Source of the DNA: Chitinophagales bacterium
GTDB lineage: Bacteria; Bacteroidota; Bacteroidia; Chitinophagales; Chitinophagaceae
Direction of reading: 5' to 3'
DNA length: 64,000 nt
Assembly (NCBI GenBank): GCA_017303855.1
Contig: JAFLBL010000004.1
Location: 186,001-250,000 of the forward strand
Below the pieces are notes generated by a model. The model did no database searches. It was not told the DNA's origin and was given only the letters and a program-made list of their open reading frames with translations. Shown here one piece after another: positions 32,828 through 40,845 of this stretch. Within the stretch, counting starts at the first letter, position 1. Each line of letters opens with the position of its first letter. The position numbers were made by a program, and so were the translations under genes.

Positions 32828-34609
32828 ATGAAGAAAACCACAATTTCCATCTTGGCGCTGGCAATGTTATTCACTGCCGGCCTGAGAGCCCAGACCGTGC
32901 AGGAGGGAAAGAATCACCTTTTTGCAGAGCGCTACAACAGTGCGATCGCCACTTTTGACAAACTCATTGCAGCGAATCCGAATAATATTGAAGCAATCTA
33001 CTGGCTGGGACAGGCAAAACTTGAAAGCGAGGAAATCATGTCGGCCCGTGTAGCCGCTGCTAAAGGATTGTATGAAAAAGCCATGCAGACAACCAACGGT
33101 GCTCCGCTGATTATCGTGGGTATGGGCCATATTGATCTGCTGGAAAATAAAGCCAATGATGCCCGTCAGAAATTTGAAACCGCACTGACCATGACCCGTA
33201 CCAAAAAGGGGGAAAATGCGGACATTCTCAATGCCGTGGCAAGAGCCAATACGGATGGCAAGGTCGGGGATTATGACTATATCATTGCCAAGCTGAAAGA
33301 CCAGATTGACAACAAGGGAGAAAAAAATCCCGAAACCGCCGTTTACCTGGGCAATGCCCTCCGTAAAGCAAGACCCGGCGAGGGTGGTGGTGAAGCGTTC
33401 CGTTATTATAAAAAGGCGCTGGAATCCAACCCCAACTTCCCGCTGGCCAGCCTTCGCCTGGCAAAACTGTTCGAATCACAACGCAACTGGGAACTGGTGA
33501 ATCAATACCTGAATGAAGCCATTCAGAAAGACGACAAGTTTACAGCCGCCTATTATGAGTTATTCTACTATTACTTCCTGCGCCTGGATTATGAAGCTGC
33601 TGAAACGCAGATGAAGAAATATATCGACTCCAAACTGCCTGAAAAAGATATTCAGGACGAGTATCTGTATGCACAGTTATGCTGGGCACGGAAAGATTAT
33701 AACTGCGCTACCACCAAGGCCGAAGCGGTAGTGGCGGCACTGGGTGAAAAAACAAAGCCCAAAGTATACCGTTTGCTGGCCGATGCGCATTTTACCAATA
33801 ATGAATTTTCAGAAGCCAAAAAGTACAGCGACAATTTTTTTGACAAAAAAAATCCCGAAGACCTGCTCCTTTATGATTTCCAGTTACGTGCAGATATCCT
33901 GGATAAGACAGGTGGTACAATTGACGAGATCTTCAATACATACATGCAGGGGGCAGTGCTGGATACCACACTTTCTCTCAAAGTGGATTTTCTGAAAAAG
34001 GGGGCTGAGAAGTTCAAAGCACGCAAAGACAGTATCGGTTCGGAAAAGCAGGGTGAATTGCTGGTGAAAGTCCTCCAGATTAAAGGAGAGCCCAGCCAAC
34101 GCGATTATTTCGACGCCGGTTTTGCCTTTTACCAGGCTGAAAATTACACCAGGGCGGATAGTGTATTTGACATTTATACGGAAAAATACCCGGATGAAGT
34201 ATATGGTCCTATGATGCAATACAATATTCACCGGGCGATGGACAGCACTATGGAAAAAGGGATAGCTGTACCCTGGGCGGAGAAATACCTGCTGATGCTG
34301 GAAAAAGATACCGTAAAAAACAAAAAATCAATTATCGGGGTGGCCGGTTACCTGGCGCAGTACCATGCAAATATTGCCAAGGATAAGGATAAGGCTATTG
34401 AATACCTGCAGAAAATGCTGATGCTGGATCCTACAAATGAAGCTATCCAGAAAAATATTGAGATACTTAAGAAATCAGCTGCTCCTGCTAACCGTGCCAC
34501 CGGCAATCAGCCTGCCCGCGGCACTCCGGCACCCAAATCGCCCGCCCCGGCCGCCAAAGTTGCTCCGGGTGGCGCAAAAACAACCCAAAATACGGTCGTT
34601 AAGAAATAA
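32828..34609 (+). CDS. Tetratricopeptide-repeat periplasmic protein
   Basis: 593 aa, signal peptide MKKTTISILALAMLFTAGLRAQ, then a long array of TPR-type helical pairs, clear at about 25-75, 170-260, 290-330 and 500-545, and a disordered alanine/proline/lysine tail (about 548-593). TPR proteins act as scaffolds; this one is in the common Bacteroidota group tonB / small membrane protein / PstS-like / TPR, suggesting an envelope complex. ATG 32828 is preferred to an in-frame GTG at 32816 because it gives a proper signal peptide. A terminator follows. Confidence 0.85.
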   Translation: MKKTTISILALAMLFTAGLRAQTVQEGKNHLFAERYNSAIATFDKLIAANPNNIEAIYWLGQAKLESEEIMSARVAAAKGLYEKAMQTTNGAPLIIVGMGHIDLLENKANDARQKFETALTMTRTKKGENADILNAVARANTDGKVGDYDYIIAKLKDQIDNKGEKNPETAVYLGNALRKARPGEGGGEAFRYYKKALESNPNFPLASLRLAKLFESQRNWELVNQYLNEAIQKDDKFTAAYYELFYYYFLRLDYEAAETQMKKYIDSKLPEKDIQDEYLYAQLCWARKDYNCATTKAEAVVAALGEKTKPKVYRLLADAHFTNNEFSEAKKYSDNFFDKKNPEDLLLYDFQLRADILDKTGGTIDEIFNTYMQGAVLDTTLSLKVDFLKKGAEKFKARKDSIGSEKQGELLVKVLQIKGEPSQRDYFDAGFAFYQAENYTRADSVFDIYTEKYPDEVYGPMMQYNIHRAMDSTMEKGIAVPWAEKYLLMLEKDTVKNKKSIIGVAGYLAQYHANIAKDKDKAIEYLQKMLMLDPTNEAIQKNIEILKKSAAPANRATGNQPARGTPAPKSPAPAAKVAPGGAKTTQNTVVKK

Positions 34610-34630
34610 ACTCGGTTTTCTTCTTTTTAC

Positions 34631-34660
34631 AAAGGCCCTCGCTGCAAAGCGGGGGCTTTT
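34631..34660 (+). terminator. Rho-independent terminator after the TPR gene
   Basis: GGCCCTCGC pairs with GCGGGGGC around TGCAAA (one G-T pair), followed by TTTT. Confidence 0.75.
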
Positions 34661-34709
34661 ACTTTTCCCCCTTTCCATTTTTATTTCCGATTAATTCAGG
34701 CAGCCGCCT

Positions 34710-34717
34710 TATTTTTG
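34710..34717 (+). promoter_or_regulatory. -7 box (TATTTTTG) of the nuo operon
   Basis: Exact TAnnTTTG, 18 bases before the nuoA ATG. It directly follows a terminator, so the nuo operon starts here. Confidence 0.6.
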
Positions 34718-34735
34718 CGGCGGAGTAAAAATGAT

Positions 34736-35131
34736 ATGATTTACCTGCTTCAAACTGGTTCAACTGCTGCAAACGCAGTTAGTTATCTGCCGGTAGCCCT
34801 GCAAGTTGCATTTGCTGTCGGCCTCGTTGCCTTTCTCATGGCGGTAACCCACTGGCTGGGACCTAAACGGAAAACTTCCGATAAACTACAGACATTTACA
34901 AGTGGTATTGAGTCACATGGAGACGCCCGTCAACCGATGGCAATCAAGTATTTCATGACCGCCATCCTGTTTGTGCTGTTTGATGTGGAAGTGATTTTCT
35001 TCTATCCCTACGCGGTGAACTTTAAAGACCTTGGCTGGGCTGGTTTCTGGGCGGTTATCATGTTTGTCAGTTTCTTCCTGTGCGGGTTCATTTATATTGT
35101 AAAAAAAGGAGCGCTGAACTGGGAAGATTAA
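34736..35131 (+). CDS. nuoA: NADH-quinone oxidoreductase subunit A
   Basis: Small membrane subunit of complex I, 131 aa with three membrane segments, the conserved loop KTSDKLQTFTSGIESHGDARQ split between them, and FDVEVIFFYPYAV. ATG 34736 is chosen; the in-frame TTG at 34715 is inside the -7 box and the ATG at 34731 is in another frame. First gene of the 14-gene nuo operon. Its stop codon directly precedes a heptamer inverted repeat that fills the gap to nuoB. Confidence 0.95.
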   Translation: MIYLLQTGSTAANAVSYLPVALQVAFAVGLVAFLMAVTHWLGPKRKTSDKLQTFTSGIESHGDARQPMAIKYFMTAILFVLFDVEVIFFYPYAVNFKDLGWAGFWAVIMFVSFFLCGFIYIVKKGALNWED

Positions 35132-35132
35132 T

Positions 35133-35222
35133 AAAGTAAAAAAGTAAAGATCAAGAATCAAAAAAGCAGAACTATCCCGATCCTGTAGTTGTTACAATGT
35201 TGACTTTTTATTTTTGACTTTC
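35133..35222. repeat. Heptamer inverted-repeat element 2 (nuoA-nuoB gap)
   Basis: The left arm (35133-35166) of degenerate AAAGTAA/AATCAAA units starts one base after the nuoA stop. The right arm (35200-35222) has TTGACTTTTT and TTTTTGACTTT. The spacer is 33 bases. The right arm ends 11 bases before the nuoB ATG. Confidence 0.75.
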
Positions 35223-35233
35223 AATTATTTAAT

Positions 35234-35818
35234 ATGGCTCGTCCCGTCTCATACAACCTCATTCAAAAGCCGCTGGAAGCGGATATCAGTATTGTTCCCA
35301 TGCCGGATGGACACCAGGGTGAGGGCTTTTTTGCTACTTCACTGGATAGTGTTATCGGACTTGCCCGGAAAAATTCACTCTGGCCCCTGCCTTTTGCCAC
35401 TTCCTGTTGCGGCATTGAATTTATGGCTACCATGGGTTCCCATTATGACCTGGGGCGATTCGGTGCCGAACGCGTTGGTTTTTCGCCGCGTCAATGTGAT
35501 TTGCTGATGGTGATGGGTACAATTGCCAAGAAAATGGCACCTGTGGTAAAACAGGTATACCTGCAGATGGCCGAACCCCGTTGGGTAATGGCCGTAGGTG
35601 CCTGCGCCAGCAGCGGGGGCATTTTTGATACATACAGCGTATTACAGGGCATCGATCAGGTGATACCCGTGGATGTGTATGTGCCTGGTTGTCCGCCCCG
35701 CCCGGAAGCTATCATTGACGGTCTCTTGAGGGTACAGGACCTGGTGGGTAAGGAGAGCTTGCGCAGAAGAGATGGTCAGCAGTATAAAGCCCTCCTGGAG
35801 AGTTACGGCATTCAGTAA
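35234..35818 (+). CDS. nuoB: NADH-quinone oxidoreductase subunit B
   Basis: Peripheral-arm subunit carrying cluster N2, the last Fe-S centre before quinone. Ligands C58-C59 ([10 protein letters not shown]), C124 (GACASSGG) and C153 (VPGCPPRPE) are all present. Length 194 aa. It starts at ATG 35234 just after the heptamer repeat and is followed by nuoC after 25 bases. Confidence 0.97.
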   Translation: MARPVSYNLIQKPLEADISIVPMPDGHQGEGFFATSLDSVIGLARKNSLWPLPFATSCCGIEFMATMGSHYDLGRFGAERVGFSPRQCDLLMVMGTIAKKMAPVVKQVYLQMAEPRWVMAVGACASSGGIFDTYSVLQGIDQVIPVDVYVPGCPPRPEAIIDGLLRVQDLVGKESLRRRDGQQYKALLESYGIQ

Positions 35819-35843
35819 CACAGGAGATCCAAATAAGTGTCAC

Positions 35844-36350
35844 ATGGCAATGAACAATGAAATGATCAAACAGCGGCTGACGGAGAAATTCGGGGAGCAG
35901 GTTACTGCCTTTGAAGAGTCTTTTGGTATGCTTTGTTTTGAAGCACCCAAAGAACTTAACCTGAAAGTGCTGAACTTCCTGTACGATGACGAGCAACTGA
36001 AATTCCGTTTTCTGACTGATCTGACAGGTGTACATTATCCCGGTAATTCAGGACGTGAACTGGCTGTCGTGTACCATCTGCATAACTTGGTGGACAATAT
36101 ACGGCTCCGTTTCAAAGTGTTTACCGGTATCAGTCAGCCGGATGTGTATACAGCAACAGGCTTGTTCTCTGCCGCCAACTGGATGGAAAGAGAAACGTAT
36201 GATTTCCTCGGGGTGAATTTTGTAGGACATCCGAATCTTAAGCGCATACTGAATGTGGAAGAGATGGATTATTTCCCTTTGCGGAAGGAGTTTCCGTTGG
36301 AAGATCAGACGCGGATTGATAAAGATGATGAAATGTTTGGAAGAGGATAA
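35844..36350 (+). CDS. nuoC: NADH-quinone oxidoreductase subunit C
   Basis: 30-kDa-type subunit of the peripheral arm, 168 aa, encoded separately from nuoD. The signature ERETYDFLGVNFVGHPNLKRIL is split over residues about 120-145 and the end has FPLRKEFPLE. ATG 35844 is chosen, the first methionine after nuoB in frame that avoids overlap; ATG 35850 is possible. Followed by an octamer repeat before nuoD. Confidence 0.94.
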   Translation: MAMNNEMIKQRLTEKFGEQVTAFEESFGMLCFEAPKELNLKVLNFLYDDEQLKFRFLTDLTGVHYPGNSGRELAVVYHLHNLVDNIRLRFKVFTGISQPDVYTATGLFSAANWMERETYDFLGVNFVGHPNLKRILNVEEMDYFPLRKEFPLEDQTRIDKDDEMFGRG

Positions 36351-36354
36351 TTAT

Positions 36355-36385
36355 CAATTAGCCAATTAGCCAATGTGCCAATTGG
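36355..36385. repeat. Tandem octamer array (CAATTAGC) in the nuoC-nuoD gap
   Basis: Units CAATTAGC, CAATTAGC, CAATGTGC, CAATTGG follow five bases after the nuoC stop. No inverted partner is apparent; the rest of the gap (36386-36475) holds no recognisable feature. Confidence 0.75.
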
Positions 36386-36475
36386 GGAGCGGCTGAAAGT
36401 TCATTAGTCGTTTATTGTTTGAAAAGAATAAAAAGAGAACTGGTTGCAAGATTGAATAACAGACACAAATAAGCA

Positions 36476-37699
36476 ATGTCAGAACATCATATCAAATTAC
36501 CGGAAGGGTCGATTGAGAAAACCACCACCACGCTGAACCTGGGTCCCACACACCCGGCTACACACGGCGTGATGCAGAATATTCTGGAGCTCGATGGGGA
36601 GCGGATTGTGTCTACGGAGCAAACCATCGGCTATATTCACCGGGCTTTTGAAAAACTGGCCGAACGCCGTCCGCTGGCGCAGATCACCACCCTGACCGAT
36701 CGCCTGAATTACTGCTCCTCTCCGCTTAACAATATGGGCTGGCACCTGACCTGCGAGAAACTGCTCGGGGTTAAAACGCCGAAACGCGTGGATTATCTGC
36801 GGGTCATTATCATGGAACTGGCCCGTATTTCGGATCACCTGATCTGTAATTCGATTGCGGGTGTGGATGCCGGTGCCTATACAGGCTTCCTGTATGTAAT
36901 GCAATACCGCGAACTGATTTATGAAATTTATGAAGAAGTATGCGGCGCCCGCCTGACGACCAATATTGGCCGTATTGGTGGGTTTGAGCGCAACTTCAAT
37001 GATATCGCCTTCCAGAAACTGGAGAAATTCCTTCGTGAATATCCCGCTGTGTTGCGCGAATTTGAAAACCTGTTTCAACGGAACAGGATCTTTATGGACC
37101 GGACAATGGGAACCGGGGCTATCAGTGCTGAAAGAGCGTTGAATTACGGCTTTACCGGACCCAACCTGCGTGCCGCGGGTGTGGATTATGATGTACGGGT
37201 GCACAGTCCGTACAGTTCTTATGAAGATTTTCAGTTTAATATACCTGTGGGTACCACCGGCGATAACTATGACCGCTGGATGGTACGGGAGAAAGAAATG
37301 TGGGAGAGCCTGAGCATTATTGAACAAGCCTATCAGAAAGTACAGGAGTTTAAGGGTGCAGAAGCCGACGTGTTTCATGCAGATGTACCGGAATACTACC
37401 TGCCTCCCAAAGCCGAGGTATACACGAAAATGGAAGCCCTGATTTATCATTTCAAAATCATCATGGGCGAGACAAATATTCCTGCCGGGGAATTGTATAA
37501 TTCGATTGAAGCCGGTAACGGGGAGCTGGGCTTCTACCTGATCAGTGATGGCGGACGCTCACCGTACAGACTGCATTTCCGCAGACCCTGTTTTGTGTAT
37601 TACCAGGCTTATGAAGAACTGATCAAAGGATCAATGCTGAGTGATGCGATCATGACGATGAGCAGCCTGAACCTGATTGCGGGAGAGCTTGACGCGTAG
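36476..37699 (+). CDS. nuoD: NADH-quinone oxidoreductase subunit D
   Basis: 49-kDa-type subunit forming the quinone-binding pocket with NuoB, 407 aa. Conserved segments: NLGPTHPATHGV near residue 21, GYIHRAFEKL, and the C-terminal SDGGRSPYRLHFRRP. The start MSEHHIKLPEGS fits the family length. A heptamer inverted repeat starts at the base after its stop codon and runs to the nuoE start. Confidence 0.97.
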   Translation: MSEHHIKLPEGSIEKTTTTLNLGPTHPATHGVMQNILELDGERIVSTEQTIGYIHRAFEKLAERRPLAQITTLTDRLNYCSSPLNNMGWHLTCEKLLGVKTPKRVDYLRVIIMELARISDHLICNSIAGVDAGAYTGFLYVMQYRELIYEIYEEVCGARLTTNIGRIGGFERNFNDIAFQKLEKFLREYPAVLREFENLFQRNRIFMDRTMGTGAISAERALNYGFTGPNLRAAGVDYDVRVHSPYSSYEDFQFNIPVGTTGDNYDRWMVREKEMWESLSIIEQAYQKVQEFKGAEADVFHADVPEYYLPPKAEVYTKMEALIYHFKIIMGETNIPAGELYNSIEAGNGELGFYLISDGGRSPYRLHFRRPCFVYYQAYEELIKGSMLSDAIMTMSSLNLIAGELDA

Positions 37700-37926
37700 G
37701 AAGTAAAAATTCAAAAGTAAAAAGTAAAAAATTCTAAAGCAGCGTAAGGTTTATAAGCAGAGATAGCAACAGAATTAAAACTTTGAAATTGATTTAGCGG
37801 GTAAAAGAGAGTATTGAAATAACATAAACTGAAACAAGAAATACAGCAGATTGAAAGCTTGGATCAGGTCTGTGAAATGGGTTCAGGTATAGGTTTTTGA
37901 CTTTTAAATTTGACTTTTGATTTTTT
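37700..37926. repeat. Heptamer inverted-repeat element 3 (nuoD-nuoE gap)
   Basis: The left arm (37700-37731) begins right after the nuoD stop and matches the cysD-cysN left arm almost base for base over 29 bases. The right arm (37892-37926) of TTTTTGACTTTTAAATTTGA-type units ends exactly at the nuoE ATG. The 160-base spacer is A-rich and has no gene I can support. Confidence 0.85.
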
Positions 37927-38427
37927 ATGATAAAGTTCTCGGAAAATAAAATGAACGAAGTGCAGGGCATCATCTCCCGGTATCCACAGGGAAAGCAAAA
38001 GAGTGCCCTGATCCCTGTACTGCATATTGCCCAGCAGGAATTTGGTGGCTGGCTGAGTACGGAAACAATGGACTATGTGGCCTCGGTACTGCAGCTGAAG
38101 CCCATTGAAGTATATGAAGTGGCTACCTTCTACAGTATGTTCAACCTGAAACCGGTGGGCAGATACATGTTTGAAGTATGCCAGACCGGTCCCTGTATGC
38201 TCAATGGCAGCGATGAGATCGTGAAATATATCTACGATACATTGGGGATTAAACCAGGCGAGACAACGGCCGATGGATTATTTACCCTGAAAACCGTGGA
38301 ATGCCTGGGGGCCTGTGGATATGCACCGATGATGCAACAGGGTAAACATTACCGGGAGCACCTGACCAGAGAAAAAATTGACTCAATTATTGCGGAATGC
38401 AGAAATGCAGCCGCGGCAAGTAACTGA
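37927..38427 (+). CDS. nuoE: NADH-quinone oxidoreductase subunit E
   Basis: 24-kDa-type subunit of the NADH-oxidising module with the [2Fe-2S] cluster N1a. Ligands are C85 and C90 (CQTGPC) and C126 and C130 (CLGAC). Length 166 aa. The ATG follows the right arm of a heptamer repeat without any spacer, so no separate ribosome-binding leader exists on the processed or unprocessed message other than the repeat. The DUF4440-like gene starts two bases after its stop. Confidence 0.96.
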   Translation: MIKFSENKMNEVQGIISRYPQGKQKSALIPVLHIAQQEFGGWLSTETMDYVASVLQLKPIEVYEVATFYSMFNLKPVGRYMFEVCQTGPCMLNGSDEIVKYIYDTLGIKPGETTADGLFTLKTVECLGACGYAPMMQQGKHYREHLTREKIDSIIAECRNAAAASN

Positions 38428-38429
38428 CC

Positions 38430-38849
38430 ATGCGGCCCTTACTTGTGATAGCTCTTTTACTTGTATCCGCTTTTGCAACAGCACAAACGGATGAGGCAAA
38501 ACTGACCACCACCCTGAAAGAATTTCACCAGGCACTGGTCACGAAGAACACGGTATCTATCAACCAGCAGACCGATAAGGCCCTCAGTTACGGCCATAGT
38601 AATGGATGGGTGGAAACCAAGAAAGAACTGATTGAACACCTGGAAAACGGTTATATGGAATATAACAGCTTCCGGGAAGACAGTATAAAAGTGGAAGTGA
38701 ACGGGAATGTGGCGCATGCCCGCTTTATTGCGGACATCAATGCCACGATGAGCGGGAAGGAGTTTAATTTTCAGCTACGGGTGCTGGAAGTGTGGGTGAA
38801 GAAAGGGAAGCGGTGGGTGTTGTTTGCAAGACAGGCGGTGAGGAAGTAA
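38430..38849 (+). CDS. NTF2/DUF4440-like secreted protein inside the nuo operon
   Basis: 139 aa with a signal peptide (MRPLLVIALLLVSAFATAQ) and one NTF2-like domain: an opening helix FHQALVTKNTVSINQQ, then DKALSYGHSNGW and the paired strands VEVNGNVAHARFIADI and LRVLEVWVKKGKRWVLFARQ split by turns. DUF4440 proteins are often ligand-binding or isomerase-like with unknown substrates. It starts two bases after nuoE and is cotranscribed, but is secreted, so it is not part of the complex I core. The stop codon is inside the left arm of repeat element 4. Confidence 0.8.
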   Translation: MRPLLVIALLLVSAFATAQTDEAKLTTTLKEFHQALVTKNTVSINQQTDKALSYGHSNGWVETKKELIEHLENGYMEYNSFREDSIKVEVNGNVAHARFIADINATMSGKEFNFQLRVLEVWVKKGKRWVLFARQAVRK

Positions 38850-38966
38850 AAATTTAAAAGTCAAAAGTAAAAAATCCTGAAGTGGGATCAGACGTTAAGG
38901 CTGTAGCAACATTCAAAAGCGGTTTCGATCTAAGGCTTTTTAATTTTTACTTTTAACTTTTGACTT
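38844..38966. repeat. Heptamer inverted-repeat element 4 (before nuoF)
   Basis: The left arm (38844-38875) overlaps the stop codon of the DUF4440-like gene. The right arm (38934-38966) pairs with it at roughly 28 of 33 positions, the best match of the set. The spacer is 58 bases. The right arm ends 36 bases before the nuoF ATG. Confidence 0.85.
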
Positions 38967-39002
38967 GTTCTGGCGGATTCTTTAGAAAGAAGAAATTATA
39001 AA

Positions 39003-40358
39003 ATGGGACGTAAATTATTATTAGAAAAAGCGCACGTTGAAAACATCCGGCTCTACGATGTATATCGTCAGCAAGGCGGTTATCGCAGCGTGGAGAAGGC
39101 GCTGAAATCAATGAGCCCCGACCAGGTCACGGAAGAAGTGAAGAAAAGCGGACTGCGTGGTCGTGGTGGTGCCGGTTTTCCTACGGGCATGAAATGGAGT
39201 TTCCTGGCCAAACCGGAAGGTGTACCCCGTTACCTCGTGGTGAATGCGGATGAATCTGAGCCCGGAACCTTTAAGGACCGTTACCTGATGGAGTTCATTC
39301 CCCACCTGCTGATCGAAGGGATGATTACTGCTTCATTTGCGCTCGGATCCAATACTTCTTTTATTTATATCCGGGGCGAATATGCCTGGATCGTGGATAT
39401 TCTGGAACAGGCTATTGCTGAAGCAAAGCACAATGGCTGGCTCGGTAAAAATATTCTCGGCAGCGGATTTGACTGTGAGATCTATGTGCAACGCGGCGCC
39501 GGCGCTTATATCTGCGGAGAAGAAACCGCATTGATCGAATCTCTTGAAGGCAAACGGGGTAATCCAAGGATCAAACCTCCGTTCCCTGCCGTAAAAGGTT
39601 TGTGGGATTGCCCGACCGTGGTAAACAATGTGGAAACCATCGCTGCTGTAGTGCCCATCATCAATGAAGGCGGGGAAGAATATGCGAAGATCGGCGTGGG
39701 TAAATCAACGGGGACCAAGCTGATCTCTGCCTGTGGTAACCTGAACAAACCCGGGGTGTACGAAATTGATATGACGATCTCCGTAGAGGAGTTCATATAC
39801 AGTGATGAGTATTGTGGTGGTATTCCGAACGGAAAAAAACTGAAAGCCTGTATCCCGGGTGGTTCCTCTGTTCCCATTCTGCCGGCTAACTTATTATTGA
39901 AAACGGCTAAGGGTGAGACCCGCTACATGAACTACGAAAGCCTGGCCGATGGCGGTTTTGCTACGGGTTCGATGATGGGTTCCGGCGGTTTCATTGTGAT
40001 GGATGATACCCAGTGCGTGGTGAAACATACCTATACACTGGCCCGTTTTTATCGTCACGAAAGTTGCGGACAGTGTTCTCCCTGCCGCGAAGGAACCGGC
40101 TGGATGGAAAAGATATTGCTGAACCTGGAGAATGGTAAAGGCAAGATGAGTGATATCGATCTGTTGTGGGATATACAGCGTAAGATCGAAGGCAATACGA
40201 TCTGTCCATTGGGTGATGCAGCTGCCTGGCCGGTTGCCGCAGCAATCCGTCATTTCCGCGACGAGTTCGAATGGCATGTGACGAATCCGGAGGATGCGCT
40301 TCGCCGAAATTATGGTATCGGCCACTATGCGGATCCGATTCATGTACCGGTGGGGTAA
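39003..40358 (+). CDS. nuoF: NADH-quinone oxidoreductase subunit F
   Basis: 51-kDa-type subunit that binds NADH and FMN and cluster N3. GRGGAGFPTGMKW near residue 54 and GAGAYICGEETALIESLEGK near residue 165 form the nucleotide sites; the cluster ligands are in ESCGQCSPCREGTGW and the later NTICPLGD. Length 451 aa. It is followed by a heptamer arm that starts right at the stop and by the four-helix-bundle gene, which separates it from nuoG. Confidence 0.97.
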   Translation: MGRKLLLEKAHVENIRLYDVYRQQGGYRSVEKALKSMSPDQVTEEVKKSGLRGRGGAGFPTGMKWSFLAKPEGVPRYLVVNADESEPGTFKDRYLMEFIPHLLIEGMITASFALGSNTSFIYIRGEYAWIVDILEQAIAEAKHNGWLGKNILGSGFDCEIYVQRGAGAYICGEETALIESLEGKRGNPRIKPPFPAVKGLWDCPTVVNNVETIAAVVPIINEGGEEYAKIGVGKSTGTKLISACGNLNKPGVYEIDMTISVEEFIYSDEYCGGIPNGKKLKACIPGGSSVPILPANLLLKTAKGETRYMNYESLADGGFATGSMMGSGGFIVMDDTQCVVKHTYTLARFYRHESCGQCSPCREGTGWMEKILLNLENGKGKMSDIDLLWDIQRKIEGNTICPLGDAAAWPVAAAIRHFRDEFEWHVTNPEDALRRNYGIGHYADPIHVPVG

Positions 40359-40838
40359 TAAAAAAGTAAAAATTAAAAAGTAAAAAACAGTATAGCAGAA
40401 AGAGGCTTAAAGGCATGGAAGAGGGTTTTGAAGAATTCGAGGTAAATGAAGAAGGGAAGCCTTACAACATCAGGCACAGAGCTTTTTACTTTTCAAGAGA
40501 TGTGATAGAATTTGTGAAGAAGAGCAGTTACGAGAAGGTCTTTTATTCGATATATGATCAGTTGGTGAGAAGTGCAACATCTGTCGGAGCGAATCTGGCA
40601 GAAGGGAAAGCCGGAAGTACGAGGAAGGATTGGAAAAATTATTTTTTGATTGCATTGAAATCGGCAAATGAAACTAAATATTGGTTATGTCTGATACGAG
40701 ATACAATGGATCAAACGGATAAAAAGAAAATAATTGAGTTGATTACCGAGGCAGATGAGATTTCAAATATCATCGCTTCGATTATAGTGAAAGCAGGGTA
40801 GTGTGTGGTTTTTAATTTTGACTTTTTAATTTTGACTT
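40359..40838. repeat. Heptamer inverted-repeat element 5, enclosing the four-helix-bundle gene
   Basis: The left arm (40359-40387) starts after the nuoF stop. The right arm (40807-40838) ends seven bases before the nuoG ATG. Over 24 central positions the arms are complementary at about 22. Unlike the other four elements, the 420-base interior holds a gene (40415-40801). The bases AGTGTGTG directly before the right arm also precede the right arm of element 1. Confidence 0.85.
40415..40801 (+). CDS. Four-helix-bundle protein (23S rRNA intervening-sequence type, bAvd-like fold)
   Basis: 128 aa. The family signature is clear: YDQLVRSATSVGANLAEG, followed by RKDWKNYFLIALKSANETKYWL. These proteins are encoded in intervening sequences of 23S rRNA genes in Leptospira and Coxiella and elsewhere as free-standing genes, and are related in fold to the Avd proteins of diversity-generating retroelements; their activity is not known. 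Here the gene lies between nuoF and nuoG and is bracketed by inverted heptamer arms. It has no tie to complex I and looks like a cargo of the repeat element. No reverse transcriptase is present. Confidence 0.9.
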   Translation: MEEGFEEFEVNEEGKPYNIRHRAFYFSRDVIEFVKKSSYEKVFYSIYDQLVRSATSVGANLAEGKAGSTRKDWKNYFLIALKSANETKYWLCLIRDTMDQTDKKKIIELITEADEISNIIASIIVKAG

Positions 40839-40845
40839 ATATACG

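Noticed and set aside
37732..37891. Small gene or RNA in the spacer of repeat element 3
   Set aside because: A-rich sequence without a supported start, coding bias or stable structure other than the flanking arms.
40359..40838. Diversity-generating retroelement suggested by the bAvd-like four-helix protein
   Set aside because: No reverse transcriptase, template repeat or variable repeat can be seen nearby.
40359..40838. Insertion sequence
   Set aside because: The enclosed gene is not a transposase and no target-site duplication is evident at the arms.
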